From: Caulobacter sp.
GTDB taxonomy: Bacteria; Pseudomonadota; Alphaproteobacteria; Caulobacterales; Caulobacteraceae
Direction of reading: 5' to 3'
NCBI GenBank assembly: GCA_026225565.1
Contig: JAMFTA010000139.1
Span: 1-49,127, forward strand
DNA: 49,127 bases
Position 1 is the first letter of the stretch; each line of letters opens with the position of its first letter. The position numbers were made by a program, and so were the translations under genes. Shown piece by piece: positions 41,781 through 49,127 of this stretch. The notes under the pieces are model-generated. The model was not told the origin of the DNA and searched no databases. It saw only the letters and a program-made list of their open reading frames with translations.

Positions 41781-44144
41781 ATGGCTGGTTCGGCAATGAT
41801 GGGTGACAAGCGCGGCGCGGCTTTTGCGTCGGTTTCGATGATGGCGTTTACGGTCGCCCTGGTTTCGCCCCACGCCAGCGCCCTTGCCGCCGAAGCCTCC
41901 GACACGGTGGTGGTCACCGCTGATAAGCTCCACAGCCACAAGCTCGATCTTTCCACCGCCCTCGGCGCCATCCAAGATACGCCCCAGGCCATCCAGGTGA
42001 TCCCGCAAAAGCTGCTGCAAGAGCAGAAGGTGACCAGCTTGGAACAGGCGCTCCGCAATGTGCCCGGCATCACCGTGGCTATCGGCGAGGGCGGCACCCT
42101 GAACGGCGACCAGTTCAAGATCCGCGGCCAAGACGCCAAGGATGATGTCTATATCGATGGGCTGAAGGATTTCGGCGCCTATGTGCGCGACAGTTTCGAC
42201 GATCAGGAGGTGCAGGTGCTGAAGGGCCCCTCGGCCACCGCCTTCGGACGGGGCACGACAGGCGCGGCGATCAACGTGGTATCCAAGACCCCGCAGCTGA
42301 AGGAGGTCTATAGCATCGACGGCGCGGTGGGGATGGGCGACTATTATCGCGGCGACCTGGATATCAATCACAGGCTCAACGACACCACGGCGGTGCGGCT
42401 GGTCGCGATGGGTAACGCCACCAAGGAGGTGGATCGCGACGACGCCAAATCCGAGCGCTGGGGCGTCGCGCCGTCGGTCGCCTTTGGCCTGGGAACCGAC
42501 ACCCGCCTGAACGTCGGCTACTTTTACCAGCACAACAACAACCGACCCGATTACGGCGTGCCCCTGGTGTTGGAGGGCGGAACGCCCGTTCCCGCCGTCA
42601 CCAGCGCTGGCGTGAAGGTGACGGAGCTGTCGGGCGCCTCCGCTCGGCCGGTCACCGAGCTTGGCGTAGATCGCTCCACCTACTACGGCTTCAAGGCGGA
42701 CCACGACCGCACCGACGCCCATATGCTGACCGCTCGCTTCGATCGACAAGAGAACAGCTGGCTGACCCTGACCAACGACGCGCGGGCCGCCTATTACACC
42801 CGCGACTTCCTGGCCACTCAGGCCACCTGCAGCTCGCCGGTCATCAGCGGCGTGTCGACCACGGCACACTGCGCCGACTATCTACAGGCGCACAATCCCG
42901 CCGCCGTAGTCCAGATTTCAGGACCCTCGCCCTATAGGCAAACCACCTATGGCTTTCAGGACATCGGTACGGCCCACATCGATGCGCCACTGTTCGGCTT
43001 TAGGAACCGGGGTCTGGTCGGCTTCGATGTAAACTACGAGAGCAACACCCGCACCGCGAATATCCTGCTCCCGGCGAAGGTGGCGACCAAGAGCGTCTAC
43101 GCGCCGTCGGACGGCGGCTCCTATGTGGAGACCTCGGTCAACGCGGCCAACTCGCTTGGAACCGCCAACGCTCGACGCGCGTCGCTCGGGGCAGACTATG
43201 CGGCCTTCTTCAACGATCAGGTCTGGCTGACGCCCCAGTGGTCGATCATCGGCGCCCTGCGCTTCGATCACTTCGCCGCCAAGTACGACACAACCAGCGC
43301 CGCCCAGGTGAAGATCGGCCAGAAGGTGGATTCGGACCTTTTGAACCCCAAGGTCGCCTTGGTGTTCGAGCCCAACAAGGAACAAACCTACTACATCTCC
43401 TGGTCCAAGTCGGCGACGCCGCAAGGCAGCTCGGTGGCCGACGCCAGCGCCGCCGTCACCAGCGCCTCGCTGGAGCCGGAAAAGAACGAGATCTACGAGG
43501 CCGGGGCCAAGTTCAGCCTACTGCGCGATCGCCTCGGCGTGGAAGGTTCTGTGTTCGAGATCAACAAGAACAACGCCTTGCAGCCCGACCCGGCCGGATC
43601 GGGCTTCCTCCTGGCCAACTCCGGCCAAAAGCAGCGCATCAAGGGCGTCGAGCTGGAGCTGACCGGCAAGATCACCAAGAACTGGTCGATGAACCTCGGC
43701 TACAGCTACCTCGACACCACGATCCTGTCCGACTTCACTGCAGCGACCGTGAGCGGCGTTGCGGTGCAGATTCCCAACACCTTCTCCGTCGGCAAGCAGA
43801 TCTACTACACGCCCAAGAACGCGGCGACCCTTTGGACCACCTACGCCTTCGACGGCCAGAGGTTCGGCGGCGTGCTGAAAGGCCTGACCGTCGGCGGTGG
43901 CGTTACCTATCAGGATCGCGTCTACACCAACTACGCCTACATAACCGCGACGAGCGGCAACAGCTATTCGGCCCCGACCCAGCTGGATTACAGCTCCGTG
44001 GTCCAATATGAGTGGAGCCGCTATAAACTGTCGCTCAATGGCTATAACCTAGCCAACCGTTTGAACTACACCCAGGTCTACGCCAACCGTGTCTTGCCGG
44101 AACAGGGCCGCACCTTCGTGGCTAGCTTCGGCGTCACCTTCTAA
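41781..44144 (+). CDS. TonB-dependent siderophore receptor (Fiu/PiuA-like)
   Basis: Outer-membrane receptor of 787 residues for a ferric siderophore, probably catecholate-type. A signal peptide covers about residues 1-37, then comes a TonB-box-like DTVVVTA. The plug domain (about 60-165) contains QVIPQKLL, VPGITVAIGEGG, FKIRGQDAKDDVYIDGLKD and LKGPSATAFGRGTTGAAIN. The rest is a 22-strand barrel ending in SFGVTF with a terminal Phe, the BAM recognition residue. GAGGCGGGAAG precedes ATG 41781. The downstream PiuC-type gene and the Fur-like site are the usual companions of Fiu/PiuA receptors. Confidence 0.94.
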   Translation: MAGSAMMGDKRGAAFASVSMMAFTVALVSPHASALAAEASDTVVVTADKLHSHKLDLSTALGAIQDTPQAIQVIPQKLLQEQKVTSLEQALRNVPGITVAIGEGGTLNGDQFKIRGQDAKDDVYIDGLKDFGAYVRDSFDDQEVQVLKGPSATAFGRGTTGAAINVVSKTPQLKEVYSIDGAVGMGDYYRGDLDINHRLNDTTAVRLVAMGNATKEVDRDDAKSERWGVAPSVAFGLGTDTRLNVGYFYQHNNNRPDYGVPLVLEGGTPVPAVTSAGVKVTELSGASARPVTELGVDRSTYYGFKADHDRTDAHMLTARFDRQENSWLTLTNDARAAYYTRDFLATQATCSSPVISGVSTTAHCADYLQAHNPAAVVQISGPSPYRQTTYGFQDIGTAHIDAPLFGFRNRGLVGFDVNYESNTRTANILLPAKVATKSVYAPSDGGSYVETSVNAANSLGTANARRASLGADYAAFFNDQVWLTPQWSIIGALRFDHFAAKYDTTSAAQVKIGQKVDSDLLNPKVALVFEPNKEQTYYISWSKSATPQGSSVADASAAVTSASLEPEKNEIYEAGAKFSLLRDRLGVEGSVFEINKNNALQPDPAGSGFLLANSGQKQRIKGVELELTGKITKNWSMNLGYSYLDTTILSDFTAATVSGVAVQIPNTFSVGKQIYYTPKNAATLWTTYAFDGQRFGGVLKGLTVGGGVTYQDRVYTNYAYITATSGNSYSAPTQLDYSSVVQYEWSRYKLSLNGYNLANRLNYTQVYANRVLPEQGRTFVASFGVTF

Positions 44145-44162
44145 AGCAAGGCGAGGGGAGAG

Positions 44163-44249
44163 GCTGCCGCACGTCCCCTGGGCCGCGGCTGCTTTTTCCA
44201 ATCAAGGCATGAAGCCCGGTTCCCGCTGCGATAGGCCGGGACCGGGCTT
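44163..44249 (+). terminator. Two successive hairpins between receptor and PiuC genes
   Basis: First, an imperfect 8-bp stem (44163-44170 with 44185-44192, one T-T mismatch) followed directly by TTTTT, resembling an intrinsic terminator. Second, a stem with one bulged base, AAGCCCGGT+CCC (44212-44224) with its complement (44238-44249), followed by TTT. They may reduce read-through into the hydroxylase gene. Confidence 0.45.
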
Positions 44250-44272
44250 TCGCACATCAAGGACGACCTTCA

Positions 44273-44953
44273 ATGCTGGTGCATATTCCCGGTCTATTGA
44301 ACTCATCGCAGGTGGACGAGATTCGCCGGGTGTTGGCGGCCACCGACTGGGTGGATGGCCGGGTCACCGCCGGGGCCCAGTCCGCCCGCGCCAAGCATAA
44401 TCTGCAGGTTCCCGAGGATGCGCCGGCGGCCCGGGCGCTCGGCGAGGTGGTCCTCACCGCCCTTGGCCGCAATGAGGACTTTGTCTCCGCCAGCCTGCCG
44501 CTGCGGGTGTTTCCGCCGCTGTTCAATCGCTACGACGAGGGCATGTGCTTTGGCGCCCACGTGGACAACGCCATTCGCTTCGCGCCGGGGGGCGTGCGTG
44601 TGCGCACAGACTTTTCCTGCACCCTCTTTCTCACTCCGCCCGCCGACTATGACGGCGGCGAATTAGTGATCGAGGATGTGTTCGGGGAACAGAGCGTCAA
44701 GCTGGGCGCCGGGGATCTGGTGCTCTACCCCGCTTCCAGCCTCCACCGGGTCAATCCGATCACGCGCGGCAGCCGCTGGGCGTCCTTCTTCTGGGGGCAG
44801 TCGATGGTCAAGGATGACGGCCAGCGCGCCCTTCTGCATCGCATGGATACGGCCATCCGCCAGACCCGCGCCGCCCTGTCGGACGATCACACCGCCGTGC
44901 TGGCGCTCACCGCCAGTTACCATAACCTCCTGCGCATGTGGGCGGAGGTCTGA
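44273..44953 (+). CDS. piuC: PKHD-type Fe(II)/2-oxoglutarate hydroxylase (PiuC/YbiX)
   Basis: A 226-residue dioxygenase regularly found beside Fiu/PiuA siderophore receptors. The iron ligands are His96, Asp98 (GAHVDN) and His158 (SSLHRVNP), and the 2-oxoglutarate Arg is Arg168 (RGSRWASFFW), at the usual YbiX positions. AAGGA lies about 12 nt before ATG 44273. It is 128 bp downstream of the receptor and its stop touches the stop of the convergent PepSY gene. Its biological substrate is not established; a role in siderophore processing or iron sensing has been proposed for the family. Confidence 0.93.
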   Translation: MLVHIPGLLNSSQVDEIRRVLAATDWVDGRVTAGAQSARAKHNLQVPEDAPAARALGEVVLTALGRNEDFVSASLPLRVFPPLFNRYDEGMCFGAHVDNAIRFAPGGVRVRTDFSCTLFLTPPADYDGGELVIEDVFGEQSVKLGAGDLVLYPASSLHRVNPITRGSRWASFFWGQSMVKDDGQRALLHRMDTAIRQTRAALSDDHTAVLALTASYHNLLRMWAEV

Positions 44954-45565
44954 CTACGGCGTTAGGAAGACGAACACCGCGACCAACACCCCAAGGCTCA
45001 CCGCCGTCAGGATCAGGCTGGTGCGCAGGCGAAAACGCAGGCTGAAGAACAGCACATAGCCGATCATCGATAGGGCCAGCACAAGCACGGCCGACAGGTC
45101 GATCACCCAGCGCCAAGCCGCGCCAGCGTTCTTGCCCCGGTGCAGATCGCCGATGATAGTGATGGGATTGGCGTGCTCTATGGTGACGTCTGTGGCGCCG
45201 CTGGCCATCTCAACCACCAGGGTGGAGGCCCCCTTCACCCCCTCAAGGCGGATGGTGTCCTCCCCATCCTCTACCTCGCCGCTCTTATAGGCGCCGACCA
45301 GCGGGGTCAGCTTGCCGACGGCCGCGGCGAGGGTGGGGGAGGGATCGGCGCGCGCCTTGGCGGCGGCCAGGGCGGAAGCTGGGATGACGAGCTTGCTCTC
45401 CCGCTCCTTCCCCCGGCCCTGAAGCCACTCGGGATGGTCGATTAGGAGGCCTGTGGCCGAGAAGAAGATCAGCGCCAGGAAGGCTAAGGCCGACAGATAG
45501 GCGTGCAGCATCCGGCTTAGCCGAAAGAAGCCTCCCCGATCGAAACCCTTGGCCCGCGCCGTCAT
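44954..45565 (-). CDS. PepSY-type membrane protein
   Basis: Inner-membrane protein of 203 residues with the PepSY-associated layout: one helix at about 22-42 (including FSATGLLIDHPEW), a periplasmic region of about 110 residues, then LHRGKNAGAAWRWVIDLSAV leading into helix 154-174 and a final helix 183-201. The conserved His residues (His21, His44, His142) could bind heme, as in related reductase-like PepSY proteins. A short SGAT tetrapeptide (residues 122-125) recalls flavinylation sites. Last gene of the leftward iron-linked operon, overlapping the ApbE-DUF2271 gene by 4 bp. A role in transmembrane electron transfer for iron reduction is plausible. Confidence 0.85.
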   Translation of the reverse strand: MTARAKGFDRGGFFRLSRMLHAYLSALAFLALIFFSATGLLIDHPEWLQGRGKERESKLVIPASALAAAKARADPSPTLAAAVGKLTPLVGAYKSGEVEDGEDTIRLEGVKGASTLVVEMASGATDVTIEHANPITIIGDLHRGKNAGAAWRWVIDLSAVLVLALSMIGYVLFFSLRFRLRTSLILTAVSLGVLVAVFVFLTP

Positions 45566-47085
45566 TTCGCGGGGCCGTAGCGCAGCTCCAGGGCCCCCAA
45601 TTCATCCTTCGGCGAGAGGGTCTTTGCGACCGCCGCCCCACCCACGTCGATATCGGCCGTCTCATAGGTGTGACCGCCTTTTTCGCGCGACGCTTCGACA
45701 TGCAGGGTGTAGCGGCCGGGGGCGACTGCTTTGCCGCCCTCGTCGGCCCCATCCCAATGGGCGGTGTAGCGGCCGGGCGCCCGGGTCGGCTTGGCGATAG
45801 TATCGAGCACGATCGGGGTCTCGCGCCCGTAGCGCCGCCACCAGATGTAGTTCTCGGGCGCCCACTTGGGCTTACGGCCGAGCAGCAGAAGGGTGCGCAC
45901 CAACTGGTGGTTCTCGTCGGTGATCCAGGCCGCCACGTAAGGGGCGTGATAGGGATCGGCGTCGATCTTGGGCACCTCGTAAGCCAGGTCGAGCCCAAAG
46001 TCGCGATGGGCGGCGGATGGCGCGGCGACCGCGCCGACGGCGGTGATCATGCTGGCGCGCAATAGCACAGGGTCTTCGCTTTCTTCACCGGTATCCGCAA
46101 GCTGCGCGTCCCACTGGGCCGAGGCGTAGTGTTCGCCGGCCGCGCCGGTGATCAGGGTCTCCACCCCGTCCAGGCGGTTGGCTAGGGCGATGGCGTCGTG
46201 GGGCGCCATGACCATGAAGGCGGTGGCTAGGGCGTCGGCGTCGGCTGCCGTCTTGGCCAGAACCACAGCGCCCAGGGTGTGGGCGACCGGCTGGCCGCTG
46301 GTCGGCGAGAGCGTGTGGGAGACGGCGCAGCCTTCGATCTTGAAGTCGCGAGCGCCGCGCCCACTGGCGGCCACCGCCCTGTCGGAGACCCGCAGCATCG
46401 CCGGCGGGGCGGCGTTGTCGGCGATCTCGCCGTCGGCCGAGACGCCTACGCGCCAGCCGGCCGCATCGGGCGCGCGGCCCCAGCAGCGCAGGTCGCCGCC
46501 GATGTTGATCATCAGCCCGGCGAGGGTCGGGCTGGCCCGCCGCGCCGCCTGCATGGCCGCATCCACGATATAGCCCTTGGCGAGGCCATCGACCGTCAGG
46601 CTGGCCCCGCCGCGGTGGCGCACGGTCGGACCGTCCAGCGGCGTGTCGCTTTGAGCGGCGGCGAGGGCGGATTCCAGGGCGTTGGCGGGGGGGGCGGCGC
46701 CCGAAGCGTCCGCCGCGCGCCAGAGCGCCAGCGCTCCGCCCACACGGCAATCGAACGCCCCGCCGGTTTCCCGCCGCCAGTGTTCGCAGCGGGCCAGCAC
46801 TTGGCGCAGTTCGGGGGAGGGGGCGGCGCCGCTCGAAGCGTTCAGCCGAGCCAACTCCCCATCCGGGCGCCAGGCGCTGAGGATCAGGTCCAGACGAGCG
46901 ATCTCCCGCGTGGCGGCTTCGGCGGCGATCAAGGCTGCGGCCTCATTCACCGCCATGGCGGTGATGTCGAGGGAGGTGCCCAGCACATGGTCGTAGTGGA
47001 ACGAAAAGGGCGCGGCGTGGGCGACGGCCGCGCCAGACAGCGCCGCGGCGCTGGCCGCGCCGGCGTAAAGCCAGAAGGAAGGCAT
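45562..47085 (-). CDS. Fusion of ApbE-like FAD:protein FMN transferase and DUF2271 domain
   Basis: A 507-residue exported protein. The signal peptide is about 1-24. Residues about 28-330 are ApbE: LTVDGLAKGYIVDAA, MINIGGDLRCWG and a C-terminal stretch HTLSPTSGQPV and ADADALATAFMVM matching the family core. Residues about 365-500 are a DUF2271 beta-sandwich with WITDENHQLVRTLLLLG and PGRYTLHVEASREKGGH. ApbE enzymes attach FMN covalently to Ser/Thr of partner proteins; DUF2271 proteins are common beside PepSY reductases. GGAG is 7 nt before ATG 47085. The fusion ties flavinylation to this iron-regulated membrane system. Confidence 0.9.
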   Translation of the reverse strand: MPSFWLYAGAASAAALSGAAVAHAAPFSFHYDHVLGTSLDITAMAVNEAAALIAAEAATREIARLDLILSAWRPDGELARLNASSGAAPSPELRQVLARCEHWRRETGGAFDCRVGGALALWRAADASGAAPPANALESALAAAQSDTPLDGPTVRHRGGASLTVDGLAKGYIVDAAMQAARRASPTLAGLMINIGGDLRCWGRAPDAAGWRVGVSADGEIADNAAPPAMLRVSDRAVAASGRGARDFKIEGCAVSHTLSPTSGQPVAHTLGAVVLAKTAADADALATAFMVMAPHDAIALANRLDGVETLITGAAGEHYASAQWDAQLADTGEESEDPVLLRASMITAVGAVAAPSAAHRDFGLDLAYEVPKIDADPYHAPYVAAWITDENHQLVRTLLLLGRKPKWAPENYIWWRRYGRETPIVLDTIAKPTRAPGRYTAHWDGADEGGKAVAPGRYTLHVEASREKGGHTYETADIDVGGAAVAKTLSPKDELGALELRYGPAK

Positions 47086-47108
47086 GGACGACTCCGGAAC
47101 AGATGGGT

Positions 47109-48002
47109 TTAGCGGGTGACCTCGAAGGTCAGGCTGTAGACATAGGCATGAGCCTGTGGCGGCGTGTCCTGCGCCCGCTGGCCGCCCGGATAGTGGGCGG
47201 TCAGCAGATAGACCCCTGGCCGCTCAAAGCTGATCTTGGCTTCTCCGGTCGCGCCGGTCTTCGCCTCGGCGGCGATCTTGTGCTCATCATAGATGTCGCC
47301 CGAGCGATAGACCGTGACGCCGACGCCGGCCGCCGGAGCGCCGTCGATCAAGAGCTGGAAGGCGAAGCCCTGGTCCATATAGATACCGTTGGGGTGGGTG
47401 ATCGGCTTCAGCTCAAAGCCGTGGCCGCTCGGCTGCAGCGCCGCCTCTGTGGGCGCACCCTTGGAGACGTAGGTTTCCACAGTCATGACGTTCTCCACCT
47501 GCAGCCGCGCCGCGCCGGCGGGCACGTCGGCTTCCGCGACCGCCTGGGGCGGGCCGTCTCCGGCGGGCTTCCCGCCGTCGGCGCCTGCCGCGTGGTCGTT
47601 CGTCGGCGGGCGACGCTCGCCTCCGCCGGCCGGGCGCACCATTGCCCAGCGCCCCCCCACATTGGCCATGCTCATCTTGCGACCGACGAAGGCGCCGGTG
47701 GAGAAGCGATAGGTGCCGCTCTGGGCCAGGGGCGCCTCGATCACCGCCACATCCTTCAGTATGGCCGTCGGGGCGATGGCCAAATGGGCGCCGTCCGGCG
47801 TGGTCTCCTCATAGACCTCGGCTTTGAGAGGGATGTCGGGATTGAAGTAGTCGTCTTCGGTCAGCGCGCCCTGCAAGGTGATATGGTCGCGCTCGGCGTC
47901 AAAGGCGTTAGGCAGCAAATAGGGGGTATGGCTCGAAGCGGCCTGCCCCCAGGCCAGAGCGCACGCGGCCGTCGCCAGGCTGCATATTATGGCTTTCCGC
48001 AT
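47109..48002 (-). CDS. DUF4198 periplasmic protein
   Basis: A 297-residue exported protein with a signal peptide at about 1-24 (MRKAIICSLATAACALAWG...SSHTPY). The mature N-terminal HTPYLLPNAF and the C-terminal beta domain (YLLTAHYPG) match DUF4198, which resembles the periplasmic part of nickel/cobalt uptake proteins and is often found in iron-regulated operons with DUF2271 and PepSY genes. A Gly/Pro-rich linker covers about residues 128-155. AGGGAAGAA precedes ATG 48002. It heads the leftward operon, with a Fur-like site 34 bp upstream. Confidence 0.87.
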   Translation of the reverse strand: MRKAIICSLATAACALAWGQAASSHTPYLLPNAFDAERDHITLQGALTEDDYFNPDIPLKAEVYEETTPDGAHLAIAPTAILKDVAVIEAPLAQSGTYRFSTGAFVGRKMSMANVGGRWAMVRPAGGGERRPPTNDHAAGADGGKPAGDGPPQAVAEADVPAGAARLQVENVMTVETYVSKGAPTEAALQPSGHGFELKPITHPNGIYMDQGFAFQLLIDGAPAAGVGVTVYRSGDIYDEHKIAAEAKTGATGEAKISFERPGVYLLTAHYPGGQRAQDTPPQAHAYVYSLTFEVTR

Positions 48003-48541
48003 CGATTCTTCCCTTGAAATTCGCGCAACCAGCTATTGCATATTATTCTCAATTGCAAGGTTGATTGGCGGCTTTGCGAAAGCGCCTAAGTGCAGGCTCA
48101 GTTTATTGGCGTTGGTGCGGCCTTATGTCCTGGAATCCGGTTCACACAGGTCCCAACCTTGGTTGCGTTTGCGATGGAGCTTGTTGGGGTTAAGGAAACA
48201 GTTGTGGGTGGCGCACGGCGGGTAGCGGCGCATCCAACTTATCCATCAAAATAATATATTTTCTATGCAAAATCATTTTGAGGATAAAAAACTATTACTC
48301 AAACTCCCTATGATTTCTCCATATATTAACAACGTGCTTATTATATCTGCGTGAATGCCCCATGAGCAACGTTAATGTGAAATTTAACACTTGGATGCGA
48401 CGTGTAAAGCGCGCGCCTCGATAAAAGGCGTCCATTTCTTAAACCCACGAGTAACCTCTTGGAAACGCTTTCCGTGTACGCGGTGGTGTTGCACCTAATG
48501 CATTTGCCTTAGGGCGGCGATTCATCGGGGCAAGATCTTCA
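48003..48541. other. 539-bp intergenic region with AT-rich core
   Basis: The left part holds the promoter and Fur-like site of the DUF4198 operon. From about 48240 to 48400 the sequence becomes strikingly AT-rich compared with everything else in the window, with runs such as AATAATATATTTT. A 20-codon frame at 48362-48424 has no Shine-Dalgarno. The right part leads to the octapeptide-repeat gene. No RNA gene was recognised. Confidence 0.7.
48036..48058. promoter_or_regulatory. Fur-like site upstream of DUF4198 operon
   Basis: On the minus strand the core reads ATTGAGAATAAT, flanked by matching TTGCA/TGCAA ends (48036-48040 and 48054-48058). It shares ATTGAGAnTAAT with the palindrome at 41698, so the two converging operons appear to answer to the same regulator. 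It is 34 bp from the start codon, a typical Fur box position. Confidence 0.6.
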
Positions 48542-49127
48542 GTGTCAATATCGAGCCTTTCGCCAGCCCAGATCTCCTCGTTGTCGACAACCACGATCGC
48601 TGCTCAAACGAGCACGGATCTGGCCGCCCTCAGCGCCGCCCAGCTCGGCTCTATTACCGCCTCTGGAATTGGCGCTCTAGCCCAGACTCAAATCGACGCC
48701 CTGACGACGAGCGCCGTGAAGGGGCTCACTGCGGCGCAAATCCCCAGTTTGAAGGCGAGCGTCGTTTTCGACAGCACTCAGCTCTTCATGTTCAGCAGCC
48801 AGCAGGTGCAGGCGCTTTCGGCCACCGAATTGAATGGGCTGGACTCCACCCATCTCAGCGTCTTGACCGCCGGACAGGTGGCGGGCTTCACGTCCACGCA
48901 GATGAACGCCTTGGCGGTCACCGGATTTAGCGGTCTTAGCGCCACGGCTTTGACGTCGCTCAGTGCTGCTCAACTTAACGGTTTGACCGCGGCTAATGTA
49001 GCGGCCCTGGCCACCACGCTTGCGGCCAGCCTGACGGCGACCCAGGTGGGCGGGCTCTCCTCCACCACCCTCGGCGCCATGGGCGCCACCGAACTGGCCG
49101 CCCTCTCCACCACCCAGGTCAAGGGTC
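48542..49127 (+). CDS. Octapeptide-repeat protein, N-terminal part (continues past window edge)
   Basis: An open frame of 195 codons to the right edge, starting at GTG 48542; no ATG is available in this frame between the preceding stop (48452) and the repeats. After about 25 Ser/Thr-rich residues the protein is a near-continuous tandem array of 8-residue units with consensus L-[ST]-x-x-[QE]-[VLI]-x-[AGS], for example LTAGQVAG, LSAAQLNG and LSTTQVKG. One irregular insert occurs at about residues 78-90 (VVFDSTQLFMFSS). No signal peptide is visible. Such proteins in alphaproteobacteria are usually very large and thought to be secreted or surface-attached, often by type I systems; that is inference. 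Confidence 0.75.
   Translation, partial: MSISSLSPAQISSLSTTTIAAQTSTDLAALSAAQLGSITASGIGALAQTQIDALTTSAVKGLTAAQIPSLKASVVFDSTQLFMFSSQQVQALSATELNGLDSTHLSVLTAGQVAGFTSTQMNALAVTGFSGLSATALTSLSAAQLNGLTAANVAALATTLAASLTATQVGGLSSTTLGAMGATELAALSTTQVKG
48626..49127 (+). repeat. Degenerate 24-bp coding repeat (octapeptide units)
   Basis: The tandem array inside the repeat protein has a DNA period of 24 bp, one unit per eight residues. Roughly twenty units are visible, each beginning with a Leu (rarely Phe, Met or Ile) codon and usually carrying a Gln or Glu at position 5. The DNA is diverged between copies, so the repeat is old at nucleotide level while the protein pattern is kept. Confidence 0.8.

Noticed and set aside
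48362-48424. 20-codon frame in the AT-rich region
   Set aside because: Too short, no ribosome-binding site, and no regulatory pattern such as repeated rare codons; kept only as a remark.
1-49127. Insertion sequences, CRISPR arrays, tRNA/rRNA genes, integrase
   Set aside because: No transposase-like or integrase-like reading frame, no regular spacer array and no tRNA-like cloverleaf were recognised by eye; a covariance search could still find a small RNA.

Overview
The window looks like a piece of an alphaproteobacterial chromosome. It is GC-rich, genes have short spacers or 1-8 bp overlaps, and Shine-Dalgarno sites are ordinary. The mix of sphingomonad/caulobacter-like catabolic genes, a TonB-dependent iron receptor and a long octapeptide-repeat protein points to Caulobacterales or Sphingomonadales. 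This placement is inferred from gene content only. No rRNA, tRNA, CRISPR array, transposase or integrase was seen.

Region 1 (about 1-35,050) is a large catabolic locus built around CoA thioesters. It holds an acyl-CoA synthetase (cut by the left edge), two family III CoA transferases, one acetyl-CoA hydrolase/transferase-like protein, a thiolase, two enoyl-CoA hydratase-like proteins, five acyl-CoA dehydrogenase genes (two adjacent large+small pairs and one stand-alone), and a CitE-like CoA-ester lyase. It also holds two Rieske oxygenase alpha subunits, a TauD-like oxygenase, a 3-ketosteroid delta-1-dehydrogenase-like flavoprotein, a DapB-like dehydrogenase, a CMD-family protein, several short-chain dehydrogenases, two MFS transporters, and MarR and TetR regulators. 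A free lipoyl-domain protein and the E1 alpha/beta pair of a 2-oxo acid dehydrogenase lie in the same block, with no E2 or E3. The set suggests import and CoA activation of an alicyclic or polycyclic (steroid- or terpenoid-like) acid, ring oxygenation and desaturation, then beta-oxidation and aldol-type cleavage. The substrate cannot be read from the sequence.

Region 2 (about 35,190-41,690) begins with one more MFE-2-type SDR. It continues with a tightly coupled leftward operon for a CDP-3,6-dideoxyhexose: CDP-glucose 4,6-dehydratase, glucose-1-phosphate cytidylyltransferase, the PLP/[2Fe-2S] 3-dehydrase E1, an NAD(P)-dependent reductase/epimerase and an RmlC-type epimerase. A divergent DUF4422 gene follows. 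The 3,5-epimerase plus reductase makes a CDP-ascarylose-like product plausible. The E3 reductase partner of E1 is not present.

Region 3 (about 41,690-48,060) is an iron-acquisition block of two converging units, each headed by a Fur-like palindrome. Rightward are a TonB-dependent siderophore receptor and a PiuC/YbiX hydroxylase. Leftward are a DUF4198 protein, an ApbE-DUF2271 fusion and a PepSY membrane protein.

Region 4 (48,003-49,127) is a 539-bp non-coding stretch with a very AT-rich core, followed by the start of a protein made of near-perfect 8-residue repeats that runs off the right edge.
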